Source: Methylobacterium ajmalii (GTDB taxonomy: Bacteria; Pseudomonadota; Alphaproteobacteria; Rhizobiales; Beijerinckiaceae). Taken from it: a stretch of DNA of 64,000 bases. The stretch spans positions 1 to 64,000 of the forward strand of contig NZ_JACWCT010000161.1 in assembly GCF_016613415.1 (NCBI RefSeq), given 5' to 3'. Shown here in pieces: positions 40,071-48,931 of this stretch. Each line of letters begins with the position of its first letter. The first letter of the stretch is position 1. Made by a program: the position numbers and the translations under genes. Below the pieces are notes generated by a model. The model ran no database searches, was not told the DNA's origin, and saw only the letters and a list, made by a program, of their open reading frames with translations.

Positions 40071-43000
40071 TTAGGCTCGGGTGGTCTTCTTGGTGCTGGT
40101 GAGGGTGCCGTTGGCGAAGTTGACGCCCACCCCGAGCTGGCCGGCGGCCCGCTGGAGCGCAGCGCCGACCTCGTCCCCGGACTGGGTGGGCTGGCCCGAG
40201 GCATCCACCCGGCGGACCGTGACGTAGCCCCCGCGGCCGGCGACCGGCGCCAGGCGGAGGTTCGGGTTGTCGGCCTGGGCCCGGCGGACCACGGCGGCGA
40301 CATCCGGCTCCAGTCCGGCGAGGACCTGGTCATGGGCGGCCTTGACCGGGGCCGGGAGCGGGACCGGCTTGACGGGCGACTGCGCGGCCTCGGGAGCCGG
40401 CGCAGTGCCGATCCCGAACATGCGCTTGGCCCGCTCCACGAGGCCCGGCTTCTTGACCGCTTGCTGGGCCGCCTGGGCGAGCTGGGCGCCGGGGAGCGCA
40501 CCGGAGCCGCGGAGGGCGCCGAGCACCTGGTCCGGGGTCACGAGGCTCTTGTTGAGACCGTCGCCCGCATAGGCCGACTGGCCGGCCTGGCGCCCATTCT
40601 GGGCCGTGACGTTCGGGAGGCTCGCCCACTCCAGCGCCAGGTTGTTGGCGAACTGGGCGTCGGTGATCTTCCCCGCCTGCCACTTCGAGAAGCCGCGGCG
40701 CTCCAGTAGGGCCACCGCCATGCGGTCCTGGAGTTCGGGGGTGAACGGCTCGCTGCCCTTCAGTCCCATGCTGGACTTCAGGTCCTTCAGGGTCGCCGCC
40801 ATGAACTGGTAGCGGCCGGTGGCCGAGGACTTGGTGCCGCGGCTCTGGGACCACTCGATGGTCTGGTCCAGGGTCCGCTTGGAGAGGTCCTCGGTGGACC
40901 CGGCGTTGGCGAAGTAGGCGTTGTAGTTGCCGCGGCTCTCGGGGCCCGCCACGAAGTCGAGGATACGGGCGGCCTTCGGGTTGTCCTTGATGACAGCCAA
41001 TGTGTAGTTCCCTTGGGTGGGCTCGGCGCTGGTCAAGGCGCGAGCGAAGCCTGATTGGGTGGGGCTGGAGCCAGGCTCGGGCAGCGCGGTGCCGGCCTCG
41101 GGCGGGTGGCGGAAGCCGGCCACCTTGGAGAGCGGGAGGGTGTCCTCCTGCACCTTGTTGTCGTCGTTCCCGGCGATGTAGCGGACCCGATCCCCCTCGA
41201 TCCCGACCACGAACCCGACGTGCCCCGAGGAGCCGGCGGCCATGGACTTGAAGACCACCACGTCGCCCTTGGTCGGCTTCTCGGTGGCGGTACCGTAGTC
41301 GAGGAAGTCCACCGCCATGAGGGAGCCGCGCTTGGGCTTGCCCGAGGCGTCCAGCACGGCATCCACGAAGGCGGCGCACCAGGGGATCTTCTGGGGGTCG
41401 ATCTCCTTGCCGGCCGCCTTGGAGAGGAAGGCCGTGAGGGCCTGTCGCTGCTGGGGATCGTTCTCGCTGAACCCCTCGAACTTCCGGGCGACCTGGTCCG
41501 GGCTGGCGGGGCCGGTGAAGGTCTGGCCGTTGAGGGTGGCCGTGCTCCCGTTGAAGGTGGCTCGGCCGACGTAGGCGCCCTGGGCGGCCCGCTCGATGGC
41601 ATCCGAAAGCCCGGTTGCCGGATCGGTGACGGGCGCCAGGGAGGCAGGCGCGATCGGGGTCCCATCCGGGGCCGCCATGCTCTGTTTGCCGGGGGCCGGC
41701 GGGGCGGGGATGCGACCTGAGGCAACCCCCTTCTGGTAGGCTTCCGCCGCGGTCTGCTCCAAGGTCTGGCCTTTCTTCGCCGCGATCCCCTCCAGGGCGG
41801 ACCGGGTGGCGGGCGGGAGGGAGCCGAGCCACTCGGTGGCATTCGCCGGGGCGGCTGGAGGCTGGGCCTGCGGGGCCGGAGCGGGGGCCGGAGCGGGGGC
41901 CGGAGCTGGCGCTGGGGCCGGCACCGGGGCGGCCTGGGCCTGCGGAGCCGGGGCATCGAGCCGGGGCATCCCGTACTCGTCTCGGGCGACATCCCCCGGG
42001 GTCGCGGATGTGGCGGCGCCAGGAAGCCCGGGGACCGGCGGCTGTGGCTGGGCGGGTGCCTGGGGCTGCGGCGAGGCGGCCGGGGGCGGCACCAGAGGGT
42101 TGGGCACCGTCTGGACCACCGGGGCACCAGGGGCACCGGGCTGAGGCGAGGTCGCCGCGCCGAACTTGTTGGGCTCGGGGAGGCCCTGCCGGTTCAGCGT
42201 CATGCCCGTGAGGTCGCCTCCGGGCTGCTCCAGGCGCTTGAGGATGCCGGCGCCGATGTCGGCCACCGCCTTCTCCTGCTGGAGGACGTTGGCGTTCGGG
42301 TTGTCGATGGCCCACTGGAGGAGCTGGGTGCGGAAGTCGTACTGGGCCTGGAGCCCCTCGTTCGACACAGACCCATCATCGAAGACCTTCGACGCATCCT
42401 TGTCGTTGGCCGTGCGGACCTTGATGGTGTCGAAGAGGGTCTTGACGGACTGTCCCTTGAGGATGCCGTCGATCTTCGGGCCTTCCTTCTGCATCCCCTC
42501 GGCGAACTTCCAGGCCGTGCGGAGGTCCTCGGGGTTCTTGAAGACCCCGTCCCGCATGGCCTTCTGGACCACCGCGGGGCCGCCCCCGTCGAGGATGTCC
42601 CGGGTGACCCGCAGGAGGTCCCCGTTGTCCGAGGTCTGGGTCCCCTTGCCGATCTTGTCCCGCCAGGTGATGACGTTGATCCGGAAGTCCGGGTCCACCT
42701 TCTCGCCGCGGGCCAGGAGGGCCTCCGGGACGGGGGCGTTGGGGTCCTTGAGGATGAAGTTGATGGTGTCGCGGGTGACCGCGTCCTTGTCGGCCTGCTT
42801 GGCCTCTCGCCGGGCCTTCTCGGCCTCCACGACAGCCTTGCGGGCCGCCACGTCGATGGTCTCCTGGGCCTTGGCCTTCTCGTCTCGGCCATAGGGGGTG
42901 TTGGCCCAGGTATAATCCTTGCCGGGGACCTTGCGGTCCAGGATGCCGAGGAGCTTGGGGTCGTTCTGCTTGATGGCCTGGGCGGTGATGCCGTCCACCA

Positions 43001-43727
43001 GGGAGCGGTCGTAGGCGTCCTCGGTGATGCCCCGCTTGAGGGCAGCCGCGCGGTTCGCCTCCAGGGTCGCCGCCACGGTGGCGTAGTCGGTGCCCTTCTT
43101 GCTTGCCAGGCCGGCCGACACCGCGGTCTCGATGGCCTGGTCGTTGATGGCGCCCTCGGTGCGCACGGCGTCCTTCATCATGGCCGCCGACACGTCGCCG
43201 ATGTGCTTCTGCTGGTAGTTCGCCGTGATCTGGCGGACCTTGGGCAGGAGACCGCGGAGGACATCGGGGTCGCTGGTCCCGATGTTGTCCTTCATGAACT
43301 TGGCCACGAAGCCGTCATAGGCCTTCGGGTCCGCCGAGTTCTTCCCCTCCCAGGTGTCATAGGCGGCGGCGAACCGCTGCTCCATGTCATTGCCGGCGGC
43401 GGTGCCCTGGGCTTGCTTGAAGCCGGACACGAAGGTCTTGGAGGCCTGCGCCGGGATCGCCCCCGACGCCACCGCCTCGGCGTAGCCCTGCTGGTTGCTG
43501 GTGTGGAAGGCGGCCTCGCCCTGGAGGCGCTGGTCCTCCTCCTCCTGCTTGTCGCGCTTCCCCATCAGCTCCCCGAGGCTCCCGCCCAGCCCCGCGAGGG
43601 AGCGGGCGAGGTCCTGGAGGGAGGTGTCGCGGGAGGGGGCCTGGGCCTGGACGAAGGTATCGACGGGCGCAGCTACGGGCCGGTAGGCCTCCGTCAGCTC
43701 AACGCCACGGTAAGGCTCACGGGCCAT
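40071..43727 (-). CDS. Internal virion protein with CHAP-like peptidase and GH104-like lysozyme domains
   Basis: The 1218-residue protein starts with about 500 helical residues (gp15-like), then a long Pro/Ala/Gln linker with (AP)n repeats. A cysteine-peptidase-like domain follows (IPWCAAFVDAVLD near 785, SSGHVGFVVG near 836). Next is a lambda-endolysin-like muramidase domain (FVAGPESRGNYNAYF near 930, SSATGRYQFMAATL near 968). Finally there is an alpha/beta module. Two murein-cleaving domains in one virion protein suggest it opens the peptidoglycan during DNA ejection. Confidence 0.8.
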   Translation of the reverse strand: MAREPYRGVELTEAYRPVAAPVDTFVQAQAPSRDTSLQDLARSLAGLGGSLGELMGKRDKQEEEDQRLQGEAAFHTSNQQGYAEAVASGAIPAQASKTFVSGFKQAQGTAAGNDMEQRFAAAYDTWEGKNSADPKAYDGFVAKFMKDNIGTSDPDVLRGLLPKVRQITANYQQKHIGDVSAAMMKDAVRTEGAINDQAIETAVSAGLASKKGTDYATVAATLEANRAAALKRGITEDAYDRSLVDGITAQAIKQNDPKLLGILDRKVPGKDYTWANTPYGRDEKAKAQETIDVAARKAVVEAEKARREAKQADKDAVTRDTINFILKDPNAPVPEALLARGEKVDPDFRINVITWRDKIGKGTQTSDNGDLLRVTRDILDGGGPAVVQKAMRDGVFKNPEDLRTAWKFAEGMQKEGPKIDGILKGQSVKTLFDTIKVRTANDKDASKVFDDGSVSNEGLQAQYDFRTQLLQWAIDNPNANVLQQEKAVADIGAGILKRLEQPGGDLTGMTLNRQGLPEPNKFGAATSPQPGAPGAPVVQTVPNPLVPPPAASPQPQAPAQPQPPVPGLPGAATSATPGDVARDEYGMPRLDAPAPQAQAAPVPAPAPAPAPAPAPAPAPQAQPPAAPANATEWLGSLPPATRSALEGIAAKKGQTLEQTAAEAYQKGVASGRIPAPPAPGKQSMAAPDGTPIAPASLAPVTDPATGLSDAIERAAQGAYVGRATFNGSTATLNGQTFTGPASPDQVARKFEGFSENDPQQRQALTAFLSKAAGKEIDPQKIPWCAAFVDAVLDASGKPKRGSLMAVDFLDYGTATEKPTKGDVVVFKSMAAGSSGHVGFVVGIEGDRVRYIAGNDDNKVQEDTLPLSKVAGFRHPPEAGTALPEPGSSPTQSGFARALTSAEPTQGNYTLAVIKDNPKAARILDFVAGPESRGNYNAYFANAGSTEDLSKRTLDQTIEWSQSRGTKSSATGRYQFMAATLKDLKSSMGLKGSEPFTPELQDRMAVALLERRGFSKWQAGKITDAQFANNLALEWASLPNVTAQNGRQAGQSAYAGDGLNKSLVTPDQVLGALRGSGALPGAQLAQAAQQAVKKPGLVERAKRMFGIGTAPAPEAAQSPVKPVPLPAPVKAAHDQVLAGLEPDVAAVVRRAQADNPNLRLAPVAGRGGYVTVRRVDASGQPTQSGDEVGAALQRAAGQLGVGVNFANGTLTSTKKTTRA

Positions 43728-43744
43728 CCGGTGCTCCTAGGGGG

Positions 43745-43999
43745 TTATCGCATCTCGTCCCAGGGGACGACCTCCCAGTCCTCGGCGAGGAGGTCCGGGG
43801 TCGAAGCGTTCCAGCCAGGCTGGTGGCGCCCGTTCGCGGTGAAGAGGACCACGCAGGGCTCGTACTTGCCCTGGTCCTCGTAGGTGACCCGCCCCTTGGC
43901 GTCGGCGCGGGGCATGGTGCGGTAGAGGTGATCCTCCAGGTAGAGGTGCATCCCTTGCCCGTTCCAGCCGGCGCGGCGCACCCAGCGGGCATCCCGCAT
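43745..43999 (-). pseudogene. tad2: DUF2829/Tad2-like anti-Thoeris protein, 5' end split off by an insertion
   Basis: The frame encodes VRRAGWNGQGMHLYL, then YEPCVVLFTANG, then QPGWNASTPDLLAEDWEVV. This is the DUF2829 pattern (renamed Thoeris anti-defence 2, which sequesters the Thoeris signal molecule). The missing start lies 377 bases away: ATGAATATCGG with an AGGAG site at 44402-44424. Joining the two at the duplicated 9 bases gives an intact 93-residue protein starting MNIGEAVSAMRDARW. As it stands, only an internal ATG (43999) without a good ribosome site is left, losing the first helix. Confidence 0.8.
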
Positions 44000-44024
44000 G
44001 GCGGAGACCGCTTCTCCGATATTC

Positions 44025-44401
44025 GGTCATTCGTCATTCGAGGTTGATGGACGAGAGGCGGGCTTGAAGCCCGCTTCGTCGTTCGGGGTTGATGGCCGTC
44101 CAAACAACAGACAGGTAACCGCGTGAGGCGGCTCGGCTGGTAGCTCGTCAGGCGGGATGAACGCTTTCAGCCTGTTGAGGTCGGCCACCAAGTCATTCCA
44201 ATCATCGCGGCTAACGGTGAGCGGAAGCCAATCGTGATAAGCAGTGTTGTCCACGAGCGCCCAAGCGGAGCGAACGACCGCGAGAACAGCGCTATAGCCC
44301 TCTAAGTTGTGTTTCATTTAACGCGCACCCTTCCGGCCGGGCCCAGACTGGTGCCGATCTGGGCTGCTGTGAGCCCCGATCAACCCCGAATGACGAAGAA
44401 C
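44025..44401. mobile_element. 377-bp inverted-repeat insertion element (MITE-like) with 9-bp target duplication
   Basis: Ends are imperfect inverted repeats sharing TTCGTCATTCG(A/G)GGTTGAT. The 9-bp direct repeat CCGATATTC flanks it at 44016-44024 and 44402-44410. A third, internal copy of the end motif (GTTCGGGGTTGATGG) and a GCGGGCTT/AAGCCCGC hairpin lie near the left end. Base composition is lower in GC than the neighbours. It encodes no transposase, only a 96-residue frame. Confidence 0.8.
44027..44317 (-). CDS. Hypothetical protein carried by the 377-bp element
   Basis: The 96-residue product has a plausible globular part (VLAVVRSAWALVDNTAYHDW, DDWNDLVADLNRL). Its tail includes two copies of PST(P/S)NDE, which simply translate the terminal repeats. 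The stop codon lies inside the left inverted repeat. No family recognised; it could be cargo or chance. Confidence 0.45.
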   Translation of the reverse strand: MKHNLEGYSAVLAVVRSAWALVDNTAYHDWLPLTVSRDDWNDLVADLNRLKAFIPPDELPAEPPHAVTCLLFGRPSTPNDEAGFKPASRPSTSNDE

Positions 44402-44424
44402 CCGATATTCATGGTGCTCTCCTG

Positions 44425-44976
44425 TTAGGTGGCGAACTGCACTCCGCCGCCCGCCCCGCCGCTGCCGCTGCCGCTGAAAGCCTTCACCGCGCTCCCGCCA
44501 ATATCCACAAACATGGACAGGGGGCTCGGGGCCGTGGGCACCGGCATGGACTGGATGCGGGACTGGGCCCGGTTGGTGGCCGCGTCGTTCTGGGTCTGGA
44601 GCTGCGCCGCCGTGTTCATCCAGTTGGTCTCCATGACGGAGCGGTTCTGGGCGGTGTTGCGGTGGATGTCGGCGATGAGGTTCCCGACAGACAGACCCCC
44701 GACGCCGGCCGAGGCCGCCGCAACGGAGACCTGGCTTTCCTTCTGGGCTTGCTCAATGGCAGCCACATGGTCCTTCTGTCGGAACGCCTGCTCCTCTTGC
44801 ATCTGCCGGACCGCGATCTGGCGCTGGTCATCCCGGTTGGCCGCAAGAGCGTTCTGGTAGTTCTGGTTGTACTGCTTAACGTCCTTCTCGTACTGCTGCT
44901 GCTTGGCAGCGAAGCCGACGACAGCGGACGCCGCAGACATGGCCAGCCCGAGGATGGGCAGGGCCGCTACGCACAT
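44425..44976 (-). CDS. Internal virion protein (gp14-like)
   Basis: The 183-residue product has a hydrophobic N-terminal helix, then a Gln/Asn-rich helical stretch (KQQQYEKDVKQYNQNYQNAL). A Gly/Ser tail closes it. Size, composition and position match T7 gp14, which forms the outer-membrane part of the ejection channel. ATG 44976 overlaps the upstream gene by 10 bases. Confidence 0.8.
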   Translation of the reverse strand: MCVAALPILGLAMSAASAVVGFAAKQQQYEKDVKQYNQNYQNALAANRDDQRQIAVRQMQEEQAFRQKDHVAAIEQAQKESQVSVAAASAGVGGLSVGNLIADIHRNTAQNRSVMETNWMNTAAQLQTQNDAATNRAQSRIQSMPVPTAPSPLSMFVDIGGSAVKAFSGSGSGGAGGGVQFAT

Positions 44977-45455
44977 TCGGAGGCTCTCCTCTCAAAGTGG
45001 ATGAAGGGGGCGCCCAGGCCCATGAGCTGCCGGTCGCCGGTCCGCTCGAACCCGAGGCGCTCCATCCAGTGGTGATGGAGGGTGTTTCCCTCGTAGGCCC
45101 AGGCCTCCAGGAGCGGGAAGCGGGCGTGCAGCTCCCCGAGGCCGGCCCAGAAGTGGCGCTGGACGCGGCGGACGTGCCGCTGCCCAAGGTTGGTCCCGAT
45201 GAGCCAGGCGCGGCCGACACCGGGCCGCTCGGGGATCGGGGTGGCGCCCCAGATGCAGAGGGGGCGGTCCATGAAGGGCCGCAGAAGCCACATCGTTCTG
45301 ACGTGCCCTTCGCCCAGTTCGATGGCCTCGCGGAGGGTCCGGCGGAGCGGACGGCCGGCGGCCAGAGCCCACTCCACGCGATCGTCCCGCCGCACATCCC
45401 GGTTTACCCAGTAGGTGTCGTCCGGGTGGGCGGGGCGCACCTCGAACTCCATCAT
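44967..45455 (-). CDS. gp13-like protein with GNAT acetyltransferase fold
   Basis: The 162-residue product has the GNAT layout (FEVRPAHPDDTYWVNRDVR at the N-terminus, AWAYEGNTLHHHWMERLGF near the end). In T7-like phages gp13 between gp12 and gp14 has this fold and helps virion assembly. Catalytic activity is not implied. ATG 45455 overlaps the gp12-like stop. Confidence 0.75.
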   Translation of the reverse strand: MMEFEVRPAHPDDTYWVNRDVRRDDRVEWALAAGRPLRRTLREAIELGEGHVRTMWLLRPFMDRPLCIWGATPIPERPGVGRAWLIGTNLGQRHVRRVQRHFWAGLGELHARFPLLEAWAYEGNTLHHHWMERLGFERTGDRQLMGLGAPFIHFERRASECA

Positions 45456-48007
45456 CGCCCCCCAGCCCCCGTCTTGGCCCGGAGGACCGCATCGTACCGC
45501 CAGTCCGCCGTCTGCCAGCGCGAGGGCAGCCACGAGTCGTTGATGAGGCGGACCTGAACGGACTCGTGCGGCGCGTCGAGGGTGGCCTTGAGGGTCCCCT
45601 TGGCGAGGCTCGGGGGCGCCCCAACCGGAGCGTCGGAAGTGCCCACCGAGATGGGGTGCAGCTCGTAGCGGGCCAGCTCGCGGCCGGCCCCCCGGTCCAC
45701 CTCGACGCGCGAGTACCCGGTGTCAGCGTAGCGGAGGTTGAACTCTCGAAGGGTGATGCTGTCGGTGGGCACCACGCCCTCCTCGGTGCGGAGGTAGAAG
45801 GTGCTCTCCAGCCGCTCCGAGACGATCCGGTTGCCGGCGTAGAACGGGGTGGTGCTCCAGTCGCCCTTGAGGATGAACCCGCGGCCCGTCTCGGGAAGCT
45901 CGGTGGTCCTCCCCACGATGATGGCCTCCCGCCCCCGAGGCCGAGCCGCCGAGCTGGCCCGACTGACGAACAGCCAGCCGATGGCCTGGAGGTCGGACAC
46001 GGCGTAGGGCAGCCGCACGGTGGTCGTGTCGGCATCCGCATCGTAGACCACCGAGCACGCCGCCTCGGTGACGCGGAGGTCCAAACGGGTCCGGTAGCCG
46101 GAGCCCGCCTCGTCGTCCACCGCGCGGGCGCTCAAGGGCAGCTTGAGGAACGCCACGCCGGACTGGAGCTGGACCAGGAGTAGGAGGTCGAGGCGGTAGA
46201 CGGCGGCCCAGAGGATGCCCACCACGGGGAAGCGCCACTGGTTCCAAGCCGATTGGACCACCGTCCGATCCTGGACCAGGTAGTTGTAGACGAAGAGGTC
46301 GCCGGGGGCGCCACCGGAGCGCACGAAGAGGAACTGCCCGGTGTCGCTCGGGGACAGCCGCTTGATGCCGGCCGGGATGTACTCGGAGATGTGCGCCGTG
46401 ACATCCGTGTCTCCGACGGGGCGCCCCTGGTTGAACAGGAGGTTCCGCACCGTGGCGTAGGCGTTGGGTTCCGTGGCGAAGTAGAGGCTCGCCCCCACCC
46501 GCGCGAAGTTAGCCTTCTCGGCGAACTCGTAGGCGGTCGTGAGGCTGGCCTCGACGGTGTCCTGGCGGAACGGGTCGTTGCCCGATGCCACCCGGAACTG
46601 GGCGCCTTGGGCCCACAGCAGGAGGCTCTCGTCCACCTGGGCGACATCCCGCATGAGGGCGACCTGTTCGGAGGCCGTGAGGGTGATGTCGATCGGCGCG
46701 TCCGCGAGGAGGGTCTGAACGGTGTCGGGGAAGAAGGTGAAGGGGTTCCTCGCCTTCGAGAAGATGACGGACCCCTCCGTGAGGAACGCCAGGCGGCCCT
46801 TGTGGAAGAACATCCGCTCGATCGGCTTCCCGACGAAGCTTGGGTCCTTCGCCGTGTCCTCCCCATCCCCCGCGATCCGGGTGGACCACACCTGGGGCCG
46901 GACCTCGAACAGCCCGGGGCCCGTGTTGATGAGGGCGTGGGGCATGGTGTCGGGGTCGAGCACGTAGGGGATGTTGGGCGCCGCCCGCTCCTGCCAGTAG
47001 GAGGCCGCCGCGCCGCCAGCCACGTACTCCACGAAGTAGTCCGCGGTGTTGTCCTGCGAGCTGGGCTTGGCCTTGACCTTCAGGAGGAACCCCTGGAATC
47101 CGCCCCGGGGCAGCTCGGTGAAGGACCGGACGGTATCCTTGAAGCACAGCAGGTAGGTGTCCCCGGCGCTGTCCGAGGTGTCCATCGTGAAGTTCCGGCC
47201 GTCGTTCCGCCAGATGCGGAGGAGGTTGCCGTTGATCGCGATGGAGAAGCCCAGCTCGGGGAGCGTCGGGGCGGCCCCGGCATCCTGAGAGGTCTCCGCG
47301 CGGAGACTGCCCGTCCCAGGGTTACCGTCGTAGACCCCGCCCACCGCCTCGCCGGAGACCGTCCCGCCGGGCACGGAGCCGGACATGGCGCGGTAGAAGA
47401 TGGCGGCGAGGTAGTTGGTGGCGATATACGGGGCGTTGGCCGAGGTGGAGTTGTCCGGGGTCTGGTAGAGCCAGCGGTAGGTGACGCCGTTCCACAGGAT
47501 GGAGATGGCGTAGGTCATCGAGTAGCCGCCGGCCTTGAAGAAGACCAGGGCCTCCCGGGGGCGGGACAGGGTGCGGTCCGCGGTGAAGCCGGGGCGGACA
47601 GTCTTGTTGGCGATGAAGGTGTAGTCGTCCACCGTCTGAGCGGTGAAAGCGTACTCGGCCACCTCGTCGCTGTCGAAGTAGGCCGGCGGCGCTCCCGCGG
47701 GGTAGGTGACGACGCACGGTTGGCCTGTCGCCAAGTCGAAGACCGTCACGCCCCCTTCCGCCCGCCGACGGCAGACCACCAGGTAGTGCTCCTGGCGGCC
47801 CCGGATCAGCTCGTAGCAGTAGGCGTTTCGGAGGTCCAAGCCGGCGTGGTAGCGGACCACCTCGGCCCCATTGCGGGCCACTGCGCCGTCCTTGGGCGAG
47901 TTCACGCAGTCATACTGAAGCTCGCACTGGCTGTCCCGGCGCTGCTGGGGCGACTGTTGGGAGACGCCCTGGACCAGGTTGGGGACGGTCTTGGAGGTAA
48001 TCGCCAT
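45452..48007 (-). CDS. Tail tubular protein B (gp12-like, nozzle)
   Basis: The 851-residue product starts with the family N-terminus (VPNLVQGVSQQSPQQRRDSQ). GKPIERMFFHKGRLAFL and LLWAQGAQFRVAS are typical of T7 gp12 homologues. It begins 1 base after the gp11-like stop. T7 gp12 has 794 residues. Confidence 0.93.
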   Translation of the reverse strand: MAITSKTVPNLVQGVSQQSPQQRRDSQCELQYDCVNSPKDGAVARNGAEVVRYHAGLDLRNAYCYELIRGRQEHYLVVCRRRAEGGVTVFDLATGQPCVVTYPAGAPPAYFDSDEVAEYAFTAQTVDDYTFIANKTVRPGFTADRTLSRPREALVFFKAGGYSMTYAISILWNGVTYRWLYQTPDNSTSANAPYIATNYLAAIFYRAMSGSVPGGTVSGEAVGGVYDGNPGTGSLRAETSQDAGAAPTLPELGFSIAINGNLLRIWRNDGRNFTMDTSDSAGDTYLLCFKDTVRSFTELPRGGFQGFLLKVKAKPSSQDNTADYFVEYVAGGAAASYWQERAAPNIPYVLDPDTMPHALINTGPGLFEVRPQVWSTRIAGDGEDTAKDPSFVGKPIERMFFHKGRLAFLTEGSVIFSKARNPFTFFPDTVQTLLADAPIDITLTASEQVALMRDVAQVDESLLLWAQGAQFRVASGNDPFRQDTVEASLTTAYEFAEKANFARVGASLYFATEPNAYATVRNLLFNQGRPVGDTDVTAHISEYIPAGIKRLSPSDTGQFLFVRSGGAPGDLFVYNYLVQDRTVVQSAWNQWRFPVVGILWAAVYRLDLLLLVQLQSGVAFLKLPLSARAVDDEAGSGYRTRLDLRVTEAACSVVYDADADTTTVRLPYAVSDLQAIGWLFVSRASSAARPRGREAIIVGRTTELPETGRGFILKGDWSTTPFYAGNRIVSERLESTFYLRTEEGVVPTDSITLREFNLRYADTGYSRVEVDRGAGRELARYELHPISVGTSDAPVGAPPSLAKGTLKATLDAPHESVQVRLINDSWLPSRWQTADWRYDAVLRAKTGAGGR

Positions 48008-48008
48008 G

Positions 48009-48635
48009 TCAGACGATCCTCCGTTGGCCGCGCCTGAAGCTGGCGAAGTGCGGGCTGGTGCTGGACAGGTCCGCCGATCGGGCGTCCTGGTCGAACTGGA
48101 GGAGCGCCGCCCAGGCGTCCTGCTCCACCTGGCTGGTGAACTTGTAGGTGGCGCTGTCGGGTAGGCGGCTCACCCCGAACTTCCGCCCCGAGGACGCCAT
48201 CACGTACCAGCGGAAGGGCTGGGGGGTCTCCTCGAACTCCAGCGCCGAGGTGAGGTCCACGTAGACCGGCCCGGTGAACTGGTAGGTGTGCCGCCCCCGG
48301 TCGTAGAGCCGCTGGCCCCGCCAGGTGAAATCTGCGGGGTAGCTCCGGGGGTTGATGGTGGCCGACAGGGCGTTGGCCGGGAGGTTGATGAAGCCGAAGA
48401 CATCCGGCTCCAGGAGCAGCTCCTCGTCCGTGTTGAAGTGCCAGCCCCGGCTCTGGGCCTCGGCGTTGGTGTCCGAGAGCATCTGGAGGGCTGCCTGGGC
48501 GGGCTCCGTCATGTTCTCCGTCTGCAAGCTCATCACGCCCGCCTGGCCGATGGCCTGGAGCATCTGGTTGACGGCTTGCAGCAGCGTGGTGCCGTTCGCG
48601 GCGGTGAGGCCGGACGGTTCGATACCTGAGGACAT
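48009..48635 (-). CDS. Tail tubular protein A (gp11-like, gatekeeper)
   Basis: The 208-residue product has AVNQMLQAIGQAGV at the start and LSDTNAEAQSRGWHFNTDEE, the family signatures of T7 gp11 (196 residues). ATG 48635 has an AGGAG site and follows the terminator-like hairpin, so it may have its own phage promoter. The frame extends upstream only through the hairpin and IS sequence. Confidence 0.92.
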   Translation of the reverse strand: MSSGIEPSGLTAANGTTLLQAVNQMLQAIGQAGVMSLQTENMTEPAQAALQMLSDTNAEAQSRGWHFNTDEELLLEPDVFGFINLPANALSATINPRSYPADFTWRGQRLYDRGRHTYQFTGPVYVDLTSALEFEETPQPFRWYVMASSGRKFGVSRLPDSATYKFTSQVEQDAWAALLQFDQDARSADLSSTSPHFASFRRGQRRIV

Positions 48636-48681
48636 CGTTGGGGTTCTCCTTGCGGCTGGGCAGCGGGAGGCGACAGCCCAC

Positions 48682-48720
48682 GCGAAAGGAGAGACCCCCA
48701 GGATTGCTCCCGGGGGTCCC
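48682..48720 (-). terminator. Terminator between capsid and tail tubular genes (T7 Tphi position)
   Basis: On the minus strand GGGACCCCC pairs with GGGGGTCTC (one G-T), with an inner GGA/TCC pair and a short loop. It is followed by TCTCCTTTCGCG. In T7 the Tphi terminator lies in exactly this gap between genes 10 and 11. The IS21 element is inserted just upstream of it. Confidence 0.75.
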
Positions 48721-48726
48721 TTGGCG

Positions 48727-48756
48727 TCAGGCCGAGATGGGCGTGCGGCCCGAGAT
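48727..48756 (-). other. Detached 3' end of the major capsid gene
   Basis: In phase with the capsid gene across the IS, these bases restore seven native C-terminal residues (GRTPISA) and the TGA stop. Bases 48750-48756 (CCGAGAT) are the left copy of the target-site duplication. Confidence 0.8.
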
Positions 48757-48931
48757 TGCGGATTCCGAAGGAAGCCGGCCACCTCTTCCGAGACGAAGCC
48801 GGCCAGCGTTCCGATTTGATGCCGGCCACCTTTCCGAGATGAAGCCGGCCAGTCTGTAGCCGAAATCGGCGGCGGTTTTCCCATGGGTCAGCAACCGCGG
48901 CAATCCTGTCCTCGACGACGAGGAGAGCGGA

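Noticed and set aside
43823-44047. Plus-strand frame across the left end of the 377-bp element
   Set aside because: It crosses the insertion boundary and is antisense to the Tad2-like remnant.
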